Below, piece by piece: positions 27,352 through 39,885 of a stretch of 64,000 nucleotides of DNA. This DNA comes from Epiperipatus broadwayi. Taxonomy: Eukaryota > Onychophora > Udeonychophora > Euonychophora > Peripatidae. The translations under genes were made by a program, and so were the position numbers. Location of the stretch: assembly GCA_028023455.1 (NCBI GenBank), contig JAQFVV010000185.1, forward strand, positions 1,565,239-1,629,238, given 5' to 3'. Numbering within the stretch: position 1 is the first letter of the stretch; every line of letters begins with the position of its first letter. Below the pieces are notes generated by a model. That model was given only the letters and a program-made list of their open reading frames with translations, was not told the DNA's origin and made no database searches.

Positions 27352-27352
<1 letters not shown>
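25081..27352. other. AT-rich stretch, no gene recognised
   Basis: Two less AT-rich patches, 25990-26215 and 26745-26910, do not give sustained reading frames. The second ends with GCTAGAGGAAATTTAA, close to the ACTAGAGGAAATTTGAACAC start of family R1 at 51893, so it may be a diverged relative. Confidence 0.5.
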
Positions 27353-27636
<284 letters not shown>

Positions 27637-27682
27637 TAAAGTAGAAAGAAATTTTTTGCTGTTGTTTTGAAAATGAGAAAGT

Positions 27683-28081
27683 ATGGAACAAGAAGAGGAT
27701 AAGCAAAGGCAGAATAGTGATAGAAGAAATATAGAAAAAGTAATAAAGAGAATAGAAAGGTTAGAAAATGAACCGCAATGTGCATAAACATGTTCACATA
27801 TAGATAGAGTCATTGCAGTAAATCAATTGCTAAAAATAAAGATATTTTCAGGGTACATAGGGACATATCCAAATAAACACCTTAAGAGTTTGGAATGTTA
27901 TTTTGTGTTGAGTAAATTAAATGAAGTAGCCAAGGTTGCTATAGCTCACAGTCATATACAGGGCAAGGCTCAATTCTGGTGGCATTCATTATTTTCAAAA
28001 CCAGTGACATTTGGAGAATACAAAGTTACTACTGGTAAACTATTCAGGGGGGTTGAATATCAGGAAAGTATGAAGTGTTAG
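27683..28081 (+). pseudogene. Ty3/gypsy gag fragment
   Basis: The frame opens with an ATG at 27683 and a charged helical N-terminus (MEQEEDKQRQ, then EKVIKRIERLENE). It hits an in-frame TAA at 27785, then continues in the same frame through FSGYIGTYPNKHLKSLECYF, KVAIAHSHIQGKAQFWWHSL to a TAG at 28079. The FSG..P..hl..fE.YF and G.A..WW patterns are those of retrotransposon capsid domains. The same-frame continuation across one stop suggests a single nonsense mutation. Degenerate gag-like text continues to about 28250 (MTPPLSEQQI). Confidence 0.75.
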
Positions 28082-28353
28082 GTGGAGCCAGACAAATGAA
28101 GGCCTGTGGAACTATTCCTCACAATTTTACACATGGCAAGTGGTGAAGTTAAGATCAATCATGACACCACCTTTATCTGAGCAGCAAATTAAATGAAGAG
28201 TTAAACTTAATTTTCCTAAAGACAGAGCAAATTATAATTGGAACAAAACAGGAAACAATAGGTCAGATGACTGAAATACTTATAGCACTGAACTGCAATA
28301 GACATATTAAAAATAATAAAGACAGGGAATATAGCCATATGCAAGTATAAAAC

Positions 28354-28596
28354 TTGGCATGTAGCTGGGAGGAGAAGAAGCCAATAATGGCACCTCAGGA
28401 ATGTCCAAAAGTTAAAGTGGTGATGGGGAAAGTGAAAGTGGTGTCCCAAGAAGTGTTCAATAGAATAAAATGTACTAACATTAAAGTTAAAATTTTGCCA
28501 TTAATAATTGTGTACATCATAATAGCTACAAGTAAGAAGGCAAGATTGGTGTCCAAACAAGTATGGGAAAACATGCATATAGGAGAAAATCAATAA
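28354..28596 (+). pseudogene. Ty3/gypsy aspartic protease remnant
   Basis: IKVKILPLIIVYIIIATSKK then ARLVSKQVWENM follows the layout of a retroviral-type protease, where the strand leading to the catalytic D-T/S-G is followed by A..SLISK.VW. The catalytic triad itself is lost: the expected DTG reads as III before AT. Assignment rests on position between gag and RT plus the VSKQVW block. Confidence 0.5.
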
Positions 28597-28739
28597 AGCC
28601 ATATTTTTCTTATCTTGGAAGATCCGATCCATGAGGTTATACTGGGATCACATTTTATGCATAAGACTGTCTTGTGCTGTATTATGAATAAAGACAGGTA
28701 AAACTGAACAATGAGTCAATTACATTCACAGCAAACCAA

Positions 28740-29535
28740 GTGGATAGATATATAAAAGAGCATTGTGTCCAAAGCATGGGAATAAAAATAGAAATAGAAG
28801 AAAAGGTGAAGGAATCAAGGTTGATAGACAGAGATCAGAGGAAACAATTGAAGAAAGTACTAAATAAATACAAGAGTGTTTTTTTTCTGAAGTGCCAGGA
28901 GTTTATTCAAGGTTATGAACATAAAGTAAAACTGGTGAGAAATTAACCATATCAGGCCTGTTCATACTTTATACCTTATCAATATTGATGTGAAGAAAAG
29001 GAACAGATAGGGAAAATTCTTCGGTAGGGCACCATCTCTTAATTTTTGTCTTCTTTCAACAACCCCTTTGTAGCAGTAAAAAGGACGGGTCCATTTGGTT
29101 GTTTAAATGCTCATCAGTTAAATAAGATAACTATGTTTGATACTAATACCCCTCCACCTATAAATGAGTTATTAGCAAAATTCTGTGATAAAAGGATGTT
29201 TTTGACACTTGATTTGACCACCAGTTACTGGCAAATCATGCTGCATGCTAATGATCAGAAATATACTTTTTGGTATAATGAATAAGAATACAACTTCAAT
29301 TAGATTCCATTTGGTTAAAAAAATAGCAGGGCAAGGCTAATACAGTGTCTTGATCATGTGTTATCAGACCATATCAAAATGTTAATAGTAATGTATGTAG
29401 ATGATATTGTACAGGCATCAGAAAATATAGAGGAGCATTTCACACATTTAGAGCAGCTGTTGCATGAGTGCAAAACAAAAGTGAATAAATATTAACTTAA
29501 GTAAAAGTAACTTAATGACTATTGAAGTAAAATTT
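28740..29535 (+). pseudogene. Ty3/gypsy reverse transcriptase
   Basis: The linker RDQRKQLKKVLNKYKSVF and GYEHKVKL before the domain is typical. RT blocks follow: NNPFVAVKRTGPFGCLNAHQ near 29056, PPPINELLAKF near 29150, MFLTLDLTTSYWQIML near 29199 (first catalytic Asp in LDL), IPFG near 29305, and the catalytic YVDD box at 29394-29405, followed by HFTHLEQLL. A stop interrupts after KYTFWYNE (29283). The catalytic residues are retained but the frame is broken several times. Confidence 0.85.
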
Positions 29536-29779
29536 TTAGGCAATATCATTAGTGAAGAGGGGATCTGACCAAATCCTGAGAAAAATCAGATGATCCAAGA
29601 TTTTCCTAGGCCTCAAACCAAAAAGCATGTAAAGTCTTGCCTCCGATTTTGCAATTTCTATAATCGCTTTTACAAAAAAATTATTGATATGGAACCATTG
29701 CTCCAATAGCTCAAAAAAGAAAGACTGTGGGTGTGGAGTGAACACCACAAATGTAGCTTTCAAAAGGTGAGGGCAGGGT

Positions 29780-30025
29780 TTTAAAAAAGGTTATGTTTTC
29801 ATACTCTGACTTTAATAAGCCTGTTTTTGTGTAAACAAACAGCAGTCAGTTTAGATTGGGGGCTACACTGTTTCAAATACAAGAAGAGGATCAACACAGA
29901 GTCCTATTCTTTATTAGACAATTACTGAAGGGCCATGAAATGAACTACATTGTAACTAAGAAAAAGGCCTTGGTGATTGTCTGGGCATTTAAAAAATTTC
30001 TTCAGTATTTGATAAGTGAATTTTA
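29780..30025 (+). pseudogene. Ty3/gypsy RNase H remnant
   Basis: FSYSDFNKPVFV, stop, TNSSQFRLGATLFQIQEEDQ, FFIRQLLKGHEMNYIVTKKK and WAFKKFLQYL follow the RNase H order. The first catalytic Asp of the TDAS motif reads Asn (TNSS). The Glu of the K-E-LA position is replaced (KKKALVIVWA). Confidence 0.7.
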
Positions 30026-30399
30026 ATCATAGCTTTCTTATGAACAACCAGTTAATAAAGTAGAGTTTGTTTCTTCAGGAGTTCAATTATAGTGTGAGAT
30101 ACTGCCAAGATGAAGAAAATGTCATAGCAGACTCATTAAGTTGATATCCTGCAGTACAGGAACAATGTCATTTAAGTTGCGACAGAGCATACATCACTGT
30201 GACAGATATAGATGACAGCAATGACCTTTATAGGTTAAAAGAGCAGCAAAGCAAAGATGGTGATTGCCAGCAAATAATGAAGTATTTACATCACCAGTCT
30301 ATGACAAAAATGGGAAATAATTTCATGTAGAGAGATAGGAAAGGCTACTGCTTAAAGGGAGTGGGGCTGTTACAACATAAAAAGGAAAATGATAAACAA

Positions 30400-31170
30400 A
30401 GGAGGATTTTTATTTGGATAAATATGATTAAGCATATACAGCAAAAATATTGACACTATGGAGCAAGTAAAGTTAGGGATGATTACACCACTGGCTGTAC
30501 TGGCCAGGAATGTATGCCAGTATCTTAGATGTTATAAATGAGTGTTAAATATGCTCAAAGCCCAAATCACTTAATGCATCTGGGGTAAGGCCATTGAAGC
30601 TCATTTATGTACATCAACTGAATAATTTATTAATAATATAATTTTATGGACCTCTGCCTTCATTTAATAAAATAAATGCCTTCATTTAATAAAATGAAAC
30701 ACCTTATTGTGGCTTACAATGTATTTTCCAAATTAGTAGCAGCACCCTCTGTGGGTTCAGGCAAATGATAAGCAAACCAAACAGGTTTAGGAACAATGAC
30801 ATTTTGGTACAATGGGAATTCCATATAAAATAATGTCTGACCATGGGACACTGTTTGTATCCAACAAGTGGAAAAAATGGTTGGAGACATGGAATAAAAC
30901 ACATACTCACAACAATATGCAACCCACAGTCCAACCCTTGAGAATGGGTCATGACAGAGTTGGGGCATCTGTCTTGTGAATACATACATGATAATCACTG
31001 AAGATGGATGAAATGTCCCACTTATTCTTAATATGATCAACTGGTCTTAAAATAAGTCTAAAGAGTTCAAACCAGTCTGGCTTCATTTTGGGAGAGATGT
31101 AATGGACTAGGCTGCCAGAGAAAGCAGGCCCAATTAATACATAGAAGTTGCTGAACAAACCCATAATAGG
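30400..31170 (+). pseudogene. Ty3/gypsy integrase remnant
   Basis: HWLYWPGMYASILDVINEC..CSKPK near 30480-30560 matches the second half of the H2C2 zinc-binding domain. The core is seen as YGIPYKIMSDHGTLFVSNKW near 30809-30868, with the second catalytic Asp in SDHG. PVWLHFGRDVM near 31070-31105 matches the downstream LHFGR block. Stops and frameshifts throughout. The minus-strand open frames in this interval are shadows. Confidence 0.7.
30661..30704. repeat. 22-bp tandem duplication
   Basis: GCCTTCATTTAATAAAATAA and GCCTTCATTTAATAAAATGA lie side by side inside the decaying integrase region. Confidence 0.7.
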
Positions 31171-34100
31171 TTAATGAAGATGGGTGTTTTTCTATGTGTA
31201 TTATTTGTTATAAAATAATATTTAATTCTTTAATTACTTCTTAAAATATATTTATTGTTTACAATAATATGAACAGTTATCAGGTTTTCTTTACAATATC
31301 ATACATTTTCTGCTTCAAACATTCATTCTGTATTTTGATCTCTAATATTCGACAAAAACATCCATAAAATGTCTGTTACATTCTTTTAACATATTATTTA
31401 TTGCATGTTTAATTCTTCTTGCATTAAATAGATTTATCTTATCGTTATTTGAAAGTTTAGCTATTATCATTGCTCAAATCAGCAATTATTTAATACAATG
31501 TATATATCAGTCTGATTTTCATTATTACAAGTGTTGGGTTGGATATTTTATAAAATTCTAATAAGTAATGATATCATGAATTATGTAACTTATGGCCAAT
31601 TTTTTTGTGTCTACCTTAATTTATATTTTGGCTTCTATTTTAAGCTCTTACAGATTTTCAAAAAATGTTACTATCCATATAGAACAAAAAATCTAACTTG
31701 CTTTATACTTTATTGTACTTAACATTAAATAACACATCCTTATTACACAGGATTTCCAAAGAAACTACTTTCCTACACCATTACTTTACATCTAACATTC
31801 CATATAAAATACTCTGTATCACATAAAAATATTATTCAACATTTTTTAAAATAATATCCAAATTTATCTTTACCCTCTTCATAATTTGAACATACCAAAG
31901 AAGATTAAAATATAAGCAAATAGTTTATGATATAATTTATCATATATATAATAACTCAGTTACCTTTAACATATTCAGAGATCAATTATGCATGCACTTA
32001 TATACTCATATTAAGATTATAATAAATAAATTGACTCTATCATATACTTTTATGTAAAAACATACATAATAAATATTATACATATTTATTTTATCTGATC
32101 CCTTGTTTAAAAATTTCAATACCAATGTCTAATACTAAAAAATAAATTAAAATTATCTTAATCATAATATTTTATGATTATTATTAATGACATTTTTGTA
32201 AATATAATTTTTTTATGTTATAGAATAAGAATCAAGAACAAAGAAAACATTTGATTTTTCATTTTTTCATATGCAAAAATTATAAAATATTTAAATATAA
32301 AAATTAAAACACATGAGCAAATAATTAGTGTAGTTAATTCTATATTAAAAATTATAATTCATATATTAAAGTAATAAAAACAAAAATTATTTTTCAATTT
32401 TTTGAACTTTTCCAGGGGAGTATCTTGTTGTTATGATGACCAACTTACTAACTATTACTTGAAATAAAAGAAAATCCCCCTCCCTTCTTTTTTCTTTGTG
32501 CTCCTACCCATTGTTCTTAGCATAAATAAAAACATGAAGAAAAATCTAAGTTATTTATTATTAACAAGAGGAATTTCTTCTATAAATATTCATATTTCCT
32601 TATAACATTAATAAAATCCTTCATATTTTTAGTAAATATGTATTTCATTATTTAATAAAGACATATATTATTTTTAAAAAGTTTCATTTCATTATTGTAA
32701 CTTTAAAATATTTACTGTAGAATTATAAAGTTCTAATGTTTTCCTTGAAATAATTCACATTTAATATGTTAATAAGACATTTATTTTATATAGCACTATA
32801 TTAATAAGCCAATATCCTACCTAATGCACATGTGTTTTGTAGATTTAACTATAAATTAATTCTCTTACTTTCCAAACACAAGGTAAAGTGTATTACTAAT
32901 ACTTAAATGATATTACAGATAGTAGACAAACTTATAATAAAATTTTGTCTGCACTACATCTTTTTTCTTTTAGGCCATTATCAACCTAATAAAATCATTA
33001 TAAATTCATATCTGGGAATGTCAATAGGTAGAAGTAATTTTTTTATCATTACTAATAATTATAGTTAGTAGAAAATGTTTTCTATCATTTTGAATATTAA
33101 AATTAATAAAATAAATAAATTCCTTATCTTTGTCTTTTTCTGTAGGCAAAAAAGTTTGGTAATCTGCACAATTTATTATGAAAATACATTTATGTCTTCT
33201 TAAATGAGGTTTTATTTCCTTTAATTTAACACACGTTTATAGTCATCTCCTGTGCCTATCAATGGAGATTGTTTGGTTTCTTTTTTCATGATGAACTTGA
33301 TAAATAAACTTCTTAAATTATATCCAAAGCTTTTAAATTTATAATTATTACTTTTAAGATTAAAATAATAAAATTACATTAAATTTATGCTTAAAATTTG
33401 AAAAAAAAAAAAAAGGTAATACACTTTTATTCCACTGAAAATTTTCTTGATTTTTTTTTATCATATGTTCATTCTATATTTATAGAAAAAAATTTCAATA
33501 CCTGATTGGTCAATTATTTCCAGATGTTTGACACAAAAATGGATATTAATTAATTTCTCCACTTTTAAAATTATTTTATAACTAATATTATAAAGTTAAT
33601 GTTTGTTTAATTTTAATAATACAAAATTAAATCTACCTTTCAACAATAAAACAATTTAAACTTAAATTTTGATACTTAACGTTTACAATTTACATTATTG
33701 TGATAATTATTAATTTTAAAAACTTTTTAATGAAATTGATATAAATAAAATATGACATTTATTATTACAATCAATAACTTGTTTTTAAAAAATATATCAG
33801 GAAGTAAATTTAATTTATTATCAAAGGAATGTGTGTGTGCAAAACTATTAACAGACACATTACTTTTTATTTATTTCAACATTAATTAATTGATTTTATA
33901 ACAATAAATAAATAGCAATTTTTAATTTTACCATTAATAAACATAAATTTATTAAATTGTAATAATTATAACTACTAATTTAAATCTATCTTACAAGATT
34001 TTAATTATTATTTATGTTTATTTTAAAACAATTTATTTCACATTTATAACTTCAATAGATTATATTGATTTAAAAAAAAATAACTTAAATCTAATATTAC

Positions 34101-36586
34101 AGAAACAGTATATTTTTACTTCTCCTATAAATTAAATACATGACTTTACTAATCATTATATAAAATTTAATTTTTTTATTCAAATTGACCATTAATTACA
34201 GCTATATAAAATGTAGCAAAATAGAAAGTTATATATATATATAACTTTAAACTTTTGCCATTATTCTAAATAATATAAAATATTTAACAGAGAATAAAGT
34301 AAAATATTAATTTGAGAAAACAAATGTACTTTCGGTGCATTTAATAACCATGTTTATTATACTAATACATTGAAAGTATTTTTGATTTCTTAAAATAGGA
34401 TTATTGTTTTTATAGTTTCTCTTATTATATGTCTATAATTTTTACAGTGTTTTAATAATTGTAATAAATCTTTTAATTAGTTCCTTTTTTTAACTTAAAC
34501 AATACAGATTTTTTGACAATGTTATTACATATTTTTGCAATATTTAAAAAATAATAAAAAAATTTTTTTTTCTACAAATCACTTCTTTAATTTGAATTAC
34601 CACCATATGTTAACTGATTTTCTTATCATTCTTAAAGCAACCTAATGCTTTTCATAATATTTTGTGTTTGTTTATCCATCCTTATAATTTATTTGCAATA
34701 ACATATAAGAAAAGTTTATATACACTTTGGTGTTATTGCTACTGATGAATAATAACCACAATATTCAATATTTTTTTTTCTTTAGTGTGGCACTGCAAAT
34801 CGACTCTGTCACAAAATTTCTAAGTTTACAGAAATTATGATTACCAGTATGAGGGCACCACTAGTCATATATACTAGCACTAGATTTGTGAGGGATTCCT
34901 GACTCCGTTTAAGGAGATGTCACCTTACATCATATCACAAAGTTGAAAAGAATCTTCAATTATTATAGTGATAATTTATTTATGTACTATTGTCATATAA
35001 TAAATTTTAATATTTAATCTTATGAGGGCTGTATTAATTATACTATATGTTTGAACCAGATGGACACCTAATTATTACAATTATAAGAGAAATTTAAACA
35101 AAGGCACTTAAGTAAGGGTTAAATATATATTATATTCATTTTTTAATACAAACTTTTTCCCAACTCCCTTTTTCAGAGCACTCTAACTGACTCGATTCAA
35201 AATTTAAAAAGAAAGGCAAACATAAATCTTGATTCCATTCTTTTTCTTTTTTAATACAGTTCATTATTAAACATTTTATATCTTTTTCCTGAGGCAATGT
35301 GCCCCACATAAACTCCTGTGAATGACAGTGATCGACATTTATTATGGAGGTCTGTCCAAATAGGTGTGACTGAAGGTTGACTTTCTAACAAGAATGGGAA
35401 ATATCTTGCACCACTCAAACCCTCTACATTTCACATTTAATAATTATATTCAATCCTTTAAGAGACCCGACAAGTGTCTGTTATTTGCTTACAACTATCT
35501 AGCATCATTTCACACACACCAGTGTATTTGCTTATAGTTAGAACTTCTAACTGATTTTTACCCTCCATCTCTTTTTGACTTTCTAGGTTGAGCAGAAACA
35601 ATTTTTTAAACTTAAAACTGTACAAACATTGAGAATAATAAAATAAGTTAAAATTCTACATAATTTTAATTAACAAAAAGTTAGTAGATTAACAACTTAC
35701 TACCACCCCTTTTCAAATTCATTCAAAATAACATGAAAACAATCCCTCTTAAAATCCCCACACTCTATTGTTAAAACTTTTATTTACATTTAACTCATTT
35801 TATGGAGACTATACTTTTATTGTGCTAATCAGAATAAATGTTCTTTAAGTAAAAGTTCATATTTACCCTGATCAATCAGTTGTTTCACTTTCATCATGTG
35901 GGTAATGTCCTTATATGATTTCATTCTTAAAACTGCTGGTATGAATTCATTGTTTTGTCCATTGGCTTTTTAACAACTTCAGCTAGTTTGTTAAATCCAT
36001 CATTCCTGTAGTTGGCATTTGCTCATGTGGTTCCAGATATGGCTGTGATATGTATTTACCTGAGGGAAGAGCTTTCAATGTCCTCTATACAGAAAACATT
36101 TTTTTGTCACTGGTTAATATTATTATTTCTTAGTAAAATTTTTTTTCCCAATCTCTCTAACAAAAGAAAAATCTGTAATTTATATGCTTTTCAATGAACA
36201 GGATTCATACCTAGTGGTTTATTTTTAGATACATTTTGACATTTTTAATTTCTATCTTCTTATTCTCATTGCATTTTTAATTAATGGAAAAATTTCTGTT
36301 CAATTAGTGCAATATATCAACTCTACTAATATATTTAATTAGAAATACGTTTAGTATTTCAAGTTTCAACAATAGAGTTAATTGCAAAAATCTATACCCC
36401 ACCACCCAGCCCATGTTTCCCAGATTTACAATAAAAAAAAATGTTAACAAAACAAAATCTTCCAAAATAAATAAAAAGCTTTAAAAAATCTCAAAGATTA
36501 TTATAATTTTAAAATAATTTGATAACTACAGACTTTTATTATAAAATATAGGTATACACACACACAGATAGATATATATATATATC
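31171..36586. other. about 5.4 kb AT-rich stretch, no gene recognised
   Basis: No convincing coding sequence. 34790-34950 and 35270-35620 are less AT-rich. 34902-34939 is similar to 22061-22097 within the 21.3 kb transposon. The short frames at 31531 and 36012 have no domain. Confidence 0.55.
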
Positions 36587-36650
36587 GCGGGTTCATCCGT
36601 GTTAACGTCAGTATATTAATATTAATAGTTTTTAACACGGATAAACCCGC
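36587..36650. repeat. 19-bp hairpin with TTAACACGGAT arm
   Basis: GCGGGTTCATCCGTGTTAA (36587-36605) pairs with TTAACACGGATAAACCCGC (36632-36650) with one mismatch. It is CG-containing in an otherwise CpG-poor setting and preceded by (CA)n and (TA)n. Similar text (TTTTAACACAGATAAAC) is at about 51992 and TAACACGGA is at 5282, so a dispersed family is possible. Confidence 0.75.
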
Positions 36651-39600
36651 AAAATATGTATTTTATATATTTAACCCGTGCAAATCTTCGTTTTAACATA
36701 TATATATATACATATACATGAGATGGCATAAAATACCATCTTATTAGAAATCAACTTTATTCTTGTAATTTTCCATTTCTCTTTACCTTATTTGAAAACT
36801 ATTAAAATGATTTAAAAATTAAGTTGCATATTTTCTTTAATTTTAAAACCATTTTATTTTTTTACCCATGTAATTCTAGATTTTCTAATTTTTCTTTTTT
36901 AAAATGATTGCTTCTATTCTTCTGAAAAGTTAACACTTTGTTAGCTATCATTTTATTACTTATATATCTTTATCATTTTCAAATCCAAATTTTGTAAAGC
37001 AATACATCTTTATCTTTCGTTTCTATCATTTTAATTTTATTTTTTTCTGTTTGCTTCTATACATAGTATAATTCTAAAAATTACAACTACTATATTCCTT
37101 CTATTATCTATATTTTTATTAGCGTTTCTGATACTTATTTTTATTCTTTTTTAATTTAACTCTTATTACATATATTTTTAAAGCACATTTTTAGTTTTAA
37201 TTTATGATATATGTGTCTAATTTTTTTCTTATCTTTTTGTATATTCTTTTGTTTTATTGCTTTTCTGTACATGAATTACATTTCTAACGTTATTATACCA
37301 ATTACAATTGCGTTTGCAAATTATTCATATATATTTTTTTAAATTTAACCATATTATATATAAATGATATGTATGACTTTTATTTTATTTATAATAAATA
37401 TTTATGATGATTTGGACTTGATTTTTGTTCTTCATTAAAAAAATTGTATATTTTATATTTTATCTATTCTATAATGAACAGTATTTTTCTGATCACTCCT
37501 TAACCATATAAACTCATTCCAAAATTGTTTCAATGAATGATTTAAATGGCCTCTTGCAAAACATTTTTAAATATCTTAAAATTTTATTTGTTTTAATAAT
37601 AACTTTCTCTACATGAACATAGAAATTTTTTTAATATTATTATAAAAATATTTTTTAAGAGTTACTTTATCTTATGTCATTTTCATTTCAAATTTTTTTT
37701 TGGTTCTAAAACATTACTATGCTTTCATTATTCTCATATCAAATAAACCAAACTCATTTTATTATTATTATTGTAATGAAATTAATCCTCTCTCTTTTTT
37801 ATATCACATATTATATTTTAGCATCTTTGCAGATCATCTTCTAAAAATAATTGTTCTCTTTTTCTTAGATGTATTTCTACAATAACAACTGTCACACAGT
37901 TAGATTTCCCAGCAAATTAACTTATATTTGATCAAGTGTAAAATAAAAAAAAAGTTTTTGAAAACTTTTTAAAAATAATTTTTTTTTAAAAAGCTGAATA
38001 TCTGAAATTTTATATATATATATAATTATCTACATTCACTATTATTATATCTGAGTAGTAAGGTAAAGTCAGTTTTACTTTTGGCTTAATATGGCCACAG
38101 AAACTATTGTTATATGATGTTGGATTCACTTACATCACCAGTTTTAATTGTTTGTTGCCTGATTATACTATAATTTAAATTTTATCTAGATTATTAAACT
38201 TTAAAGTTCCTGTTATATTTCAATATTTATAATTATATGTATATTAATATAACATTGAATTTGTGCATTTAAATAGTGATTGAGTAATGTTCATCATTCA
38301 CTATCAATAAGCTATTGTGGTAAGAACTTTAAACTTTTTAATTTTGCAGTCTTTACTATTATACTATGTATGGAAAAATATTTATTCCCAACTATGATTT
38401 TCTATAATTTCATTCAAAAATATCAATTATCTTATTTTTATACAATTGTACAAGTCTTGTAAGGCAAATAATCTAGTATCATCATATTTCCTAATATTTA
38501 TTTTGCAGCCACTCTGCTAGATAGGCCAATTTAAACTAATATCTTTATTTTATAAACTGTTGGCATCAAATTTTTACATACATAAGGAATATTATAATAT
38601 GAAAAAAACTTTTTTAAATTATCAAAAAAAAAAAAAAAAGTTGTTTTTTTTTTTAAATTTTATCTAGTTTTACAGTTAAAGTAAACATTTATTCAGTGCT
38701 ATTTAAAAAGAAAACATAAAAAAGTTTTTTAATCAGAAAAATTTTGAATTACAATGCAAACTTCAATTAAAACTACATTAGAACATAATATTTGAATATG
38801 ACTCACTACTTTTCTTCTTTAACATAGTAATTTAATCCTTATTACTCTAGTACAAAATTTTTTATTTAGGTATAAGTATTAAATGAAATTCAAATGATGG
38901 GAATAAACAAATTCCCTTTCAGAGAGCTGTATTGGATTATACATATTCATTCATCAAACACTTTTTTGTGCACAGTATTAATGATTAATTGACAATTTTA
39001 AGCATATTAATTTTTTATATAAGCTAATTTCTCCCTAGTTATTTAGGACTAACACTAATTCAGAATTTACATATTTTAGTGATCTCAATACTTTTGATCC
39101 TTTAAAAAAGGACATGTATGCCTAACATAAGAGATGGACTGGATTATTATTGTTATCATTCTTATTATTAATGTAATAAAATGAACATCAATTTCTGGTG
39201 ATATTATAAAAAGAAATTAGTATAAATAATTTTCAAACTATTATATAAGAATTTATGTTTGCTTTTTGTCTCATAGGTTGAAATAGGTTTATCTATAGTC
39301 TAAACTGTTAATGGTCATAAATATAATTATAAATGTGTCCATGCAATAAAGATATTAGTAATGAAACATTAAGAAACATAAGCTGAATGAAGAGAAGAAT
39401 GAAAACAAATAAAATTAAAATAATAAAAAAATAGGCTCACCTTATACTGATTATAAAATAGAAATGGGCAACTAATGTTGAATTTATTATAAAAACAAAC
39501 AAAAAAAACATATTTCGTTGATAAAAAAAACTATATGGGTAGGATGACAACCTTGGCATTAATGTGGGCTTTGAATGTTTCATCTTCAGATTTTCAATGA

Positions 39601-39690
39601 AGTGGAAGGCTGAAGAGTTGTGGGTTAGAGTATTTTGAAGCCTGTCTATTAAAGTATGAAGATGGCTATCTTAATATAAAGCTGAGCACT
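36651..39690. other. AT-rich stretch, G-poor on the plus strand
   Basis: No gene recognised. 36770-37900 is conspicuously T-rich and poor in G on the plus strand. Confidence 0.5.
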
Positions 39691-39885
39691 GACTGTATAT
39701 ATGTGTGGGTATGGTAATCTGGACCAACTGATGAGTGCTGGTTTAGCACAAAATACATATATTGGTGATTATTTACCTTTTCAACATGTGTGTGATCAGG
39801 TGGGTCAGCAATATGAGATGACATGGAGTGTTGAGGGTCTTGTGAAAGTCTGACTTCGAATCCTGCATACATTATATTTTGCATC
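39690..39885 (-). repeat. interspersed repeat family R1, inverted copy
   Basis: The minus strand reads GGATTCGAAGTCAGACTTTC ... CACCAATATATGTATTTTGT ... GCACTCATCAGTTGGTCCAG, collinear with 51424-51600 and 58523-58670. The GGATTCGAAGTC text resembles a pol III B box, which would make this a SINE-like element, but no A box is evident. Confidence 0.75.

Larger units (their letters stand above)
27683..31170 (+). mobile_element. Ty3/gypsy LTR retrotransposon relic (internal region)
   Basis: About 3.5 kb of internal sequence in the canonical Ty3/gypsy order: gag, protease, RT, RNase H, integrase zinc finger, integrase core. Each part is recognisable but interrupted by stops and frameshifts. I could not find LTRs on either side. 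Upstream is the compound microsatellite and downstream is plain AT-rich DNA. The internal region is somewhat shorter than typical, mostly through loss around the gag end and integrase C-terminus. Confidence 0.85.

Noticed and set aside
30704-31164. Minus-strand frames of 71-108 codons
   Set aside because: Antisense to the Ty3/gypsy integrase relic, which is clearly on the plus strand.
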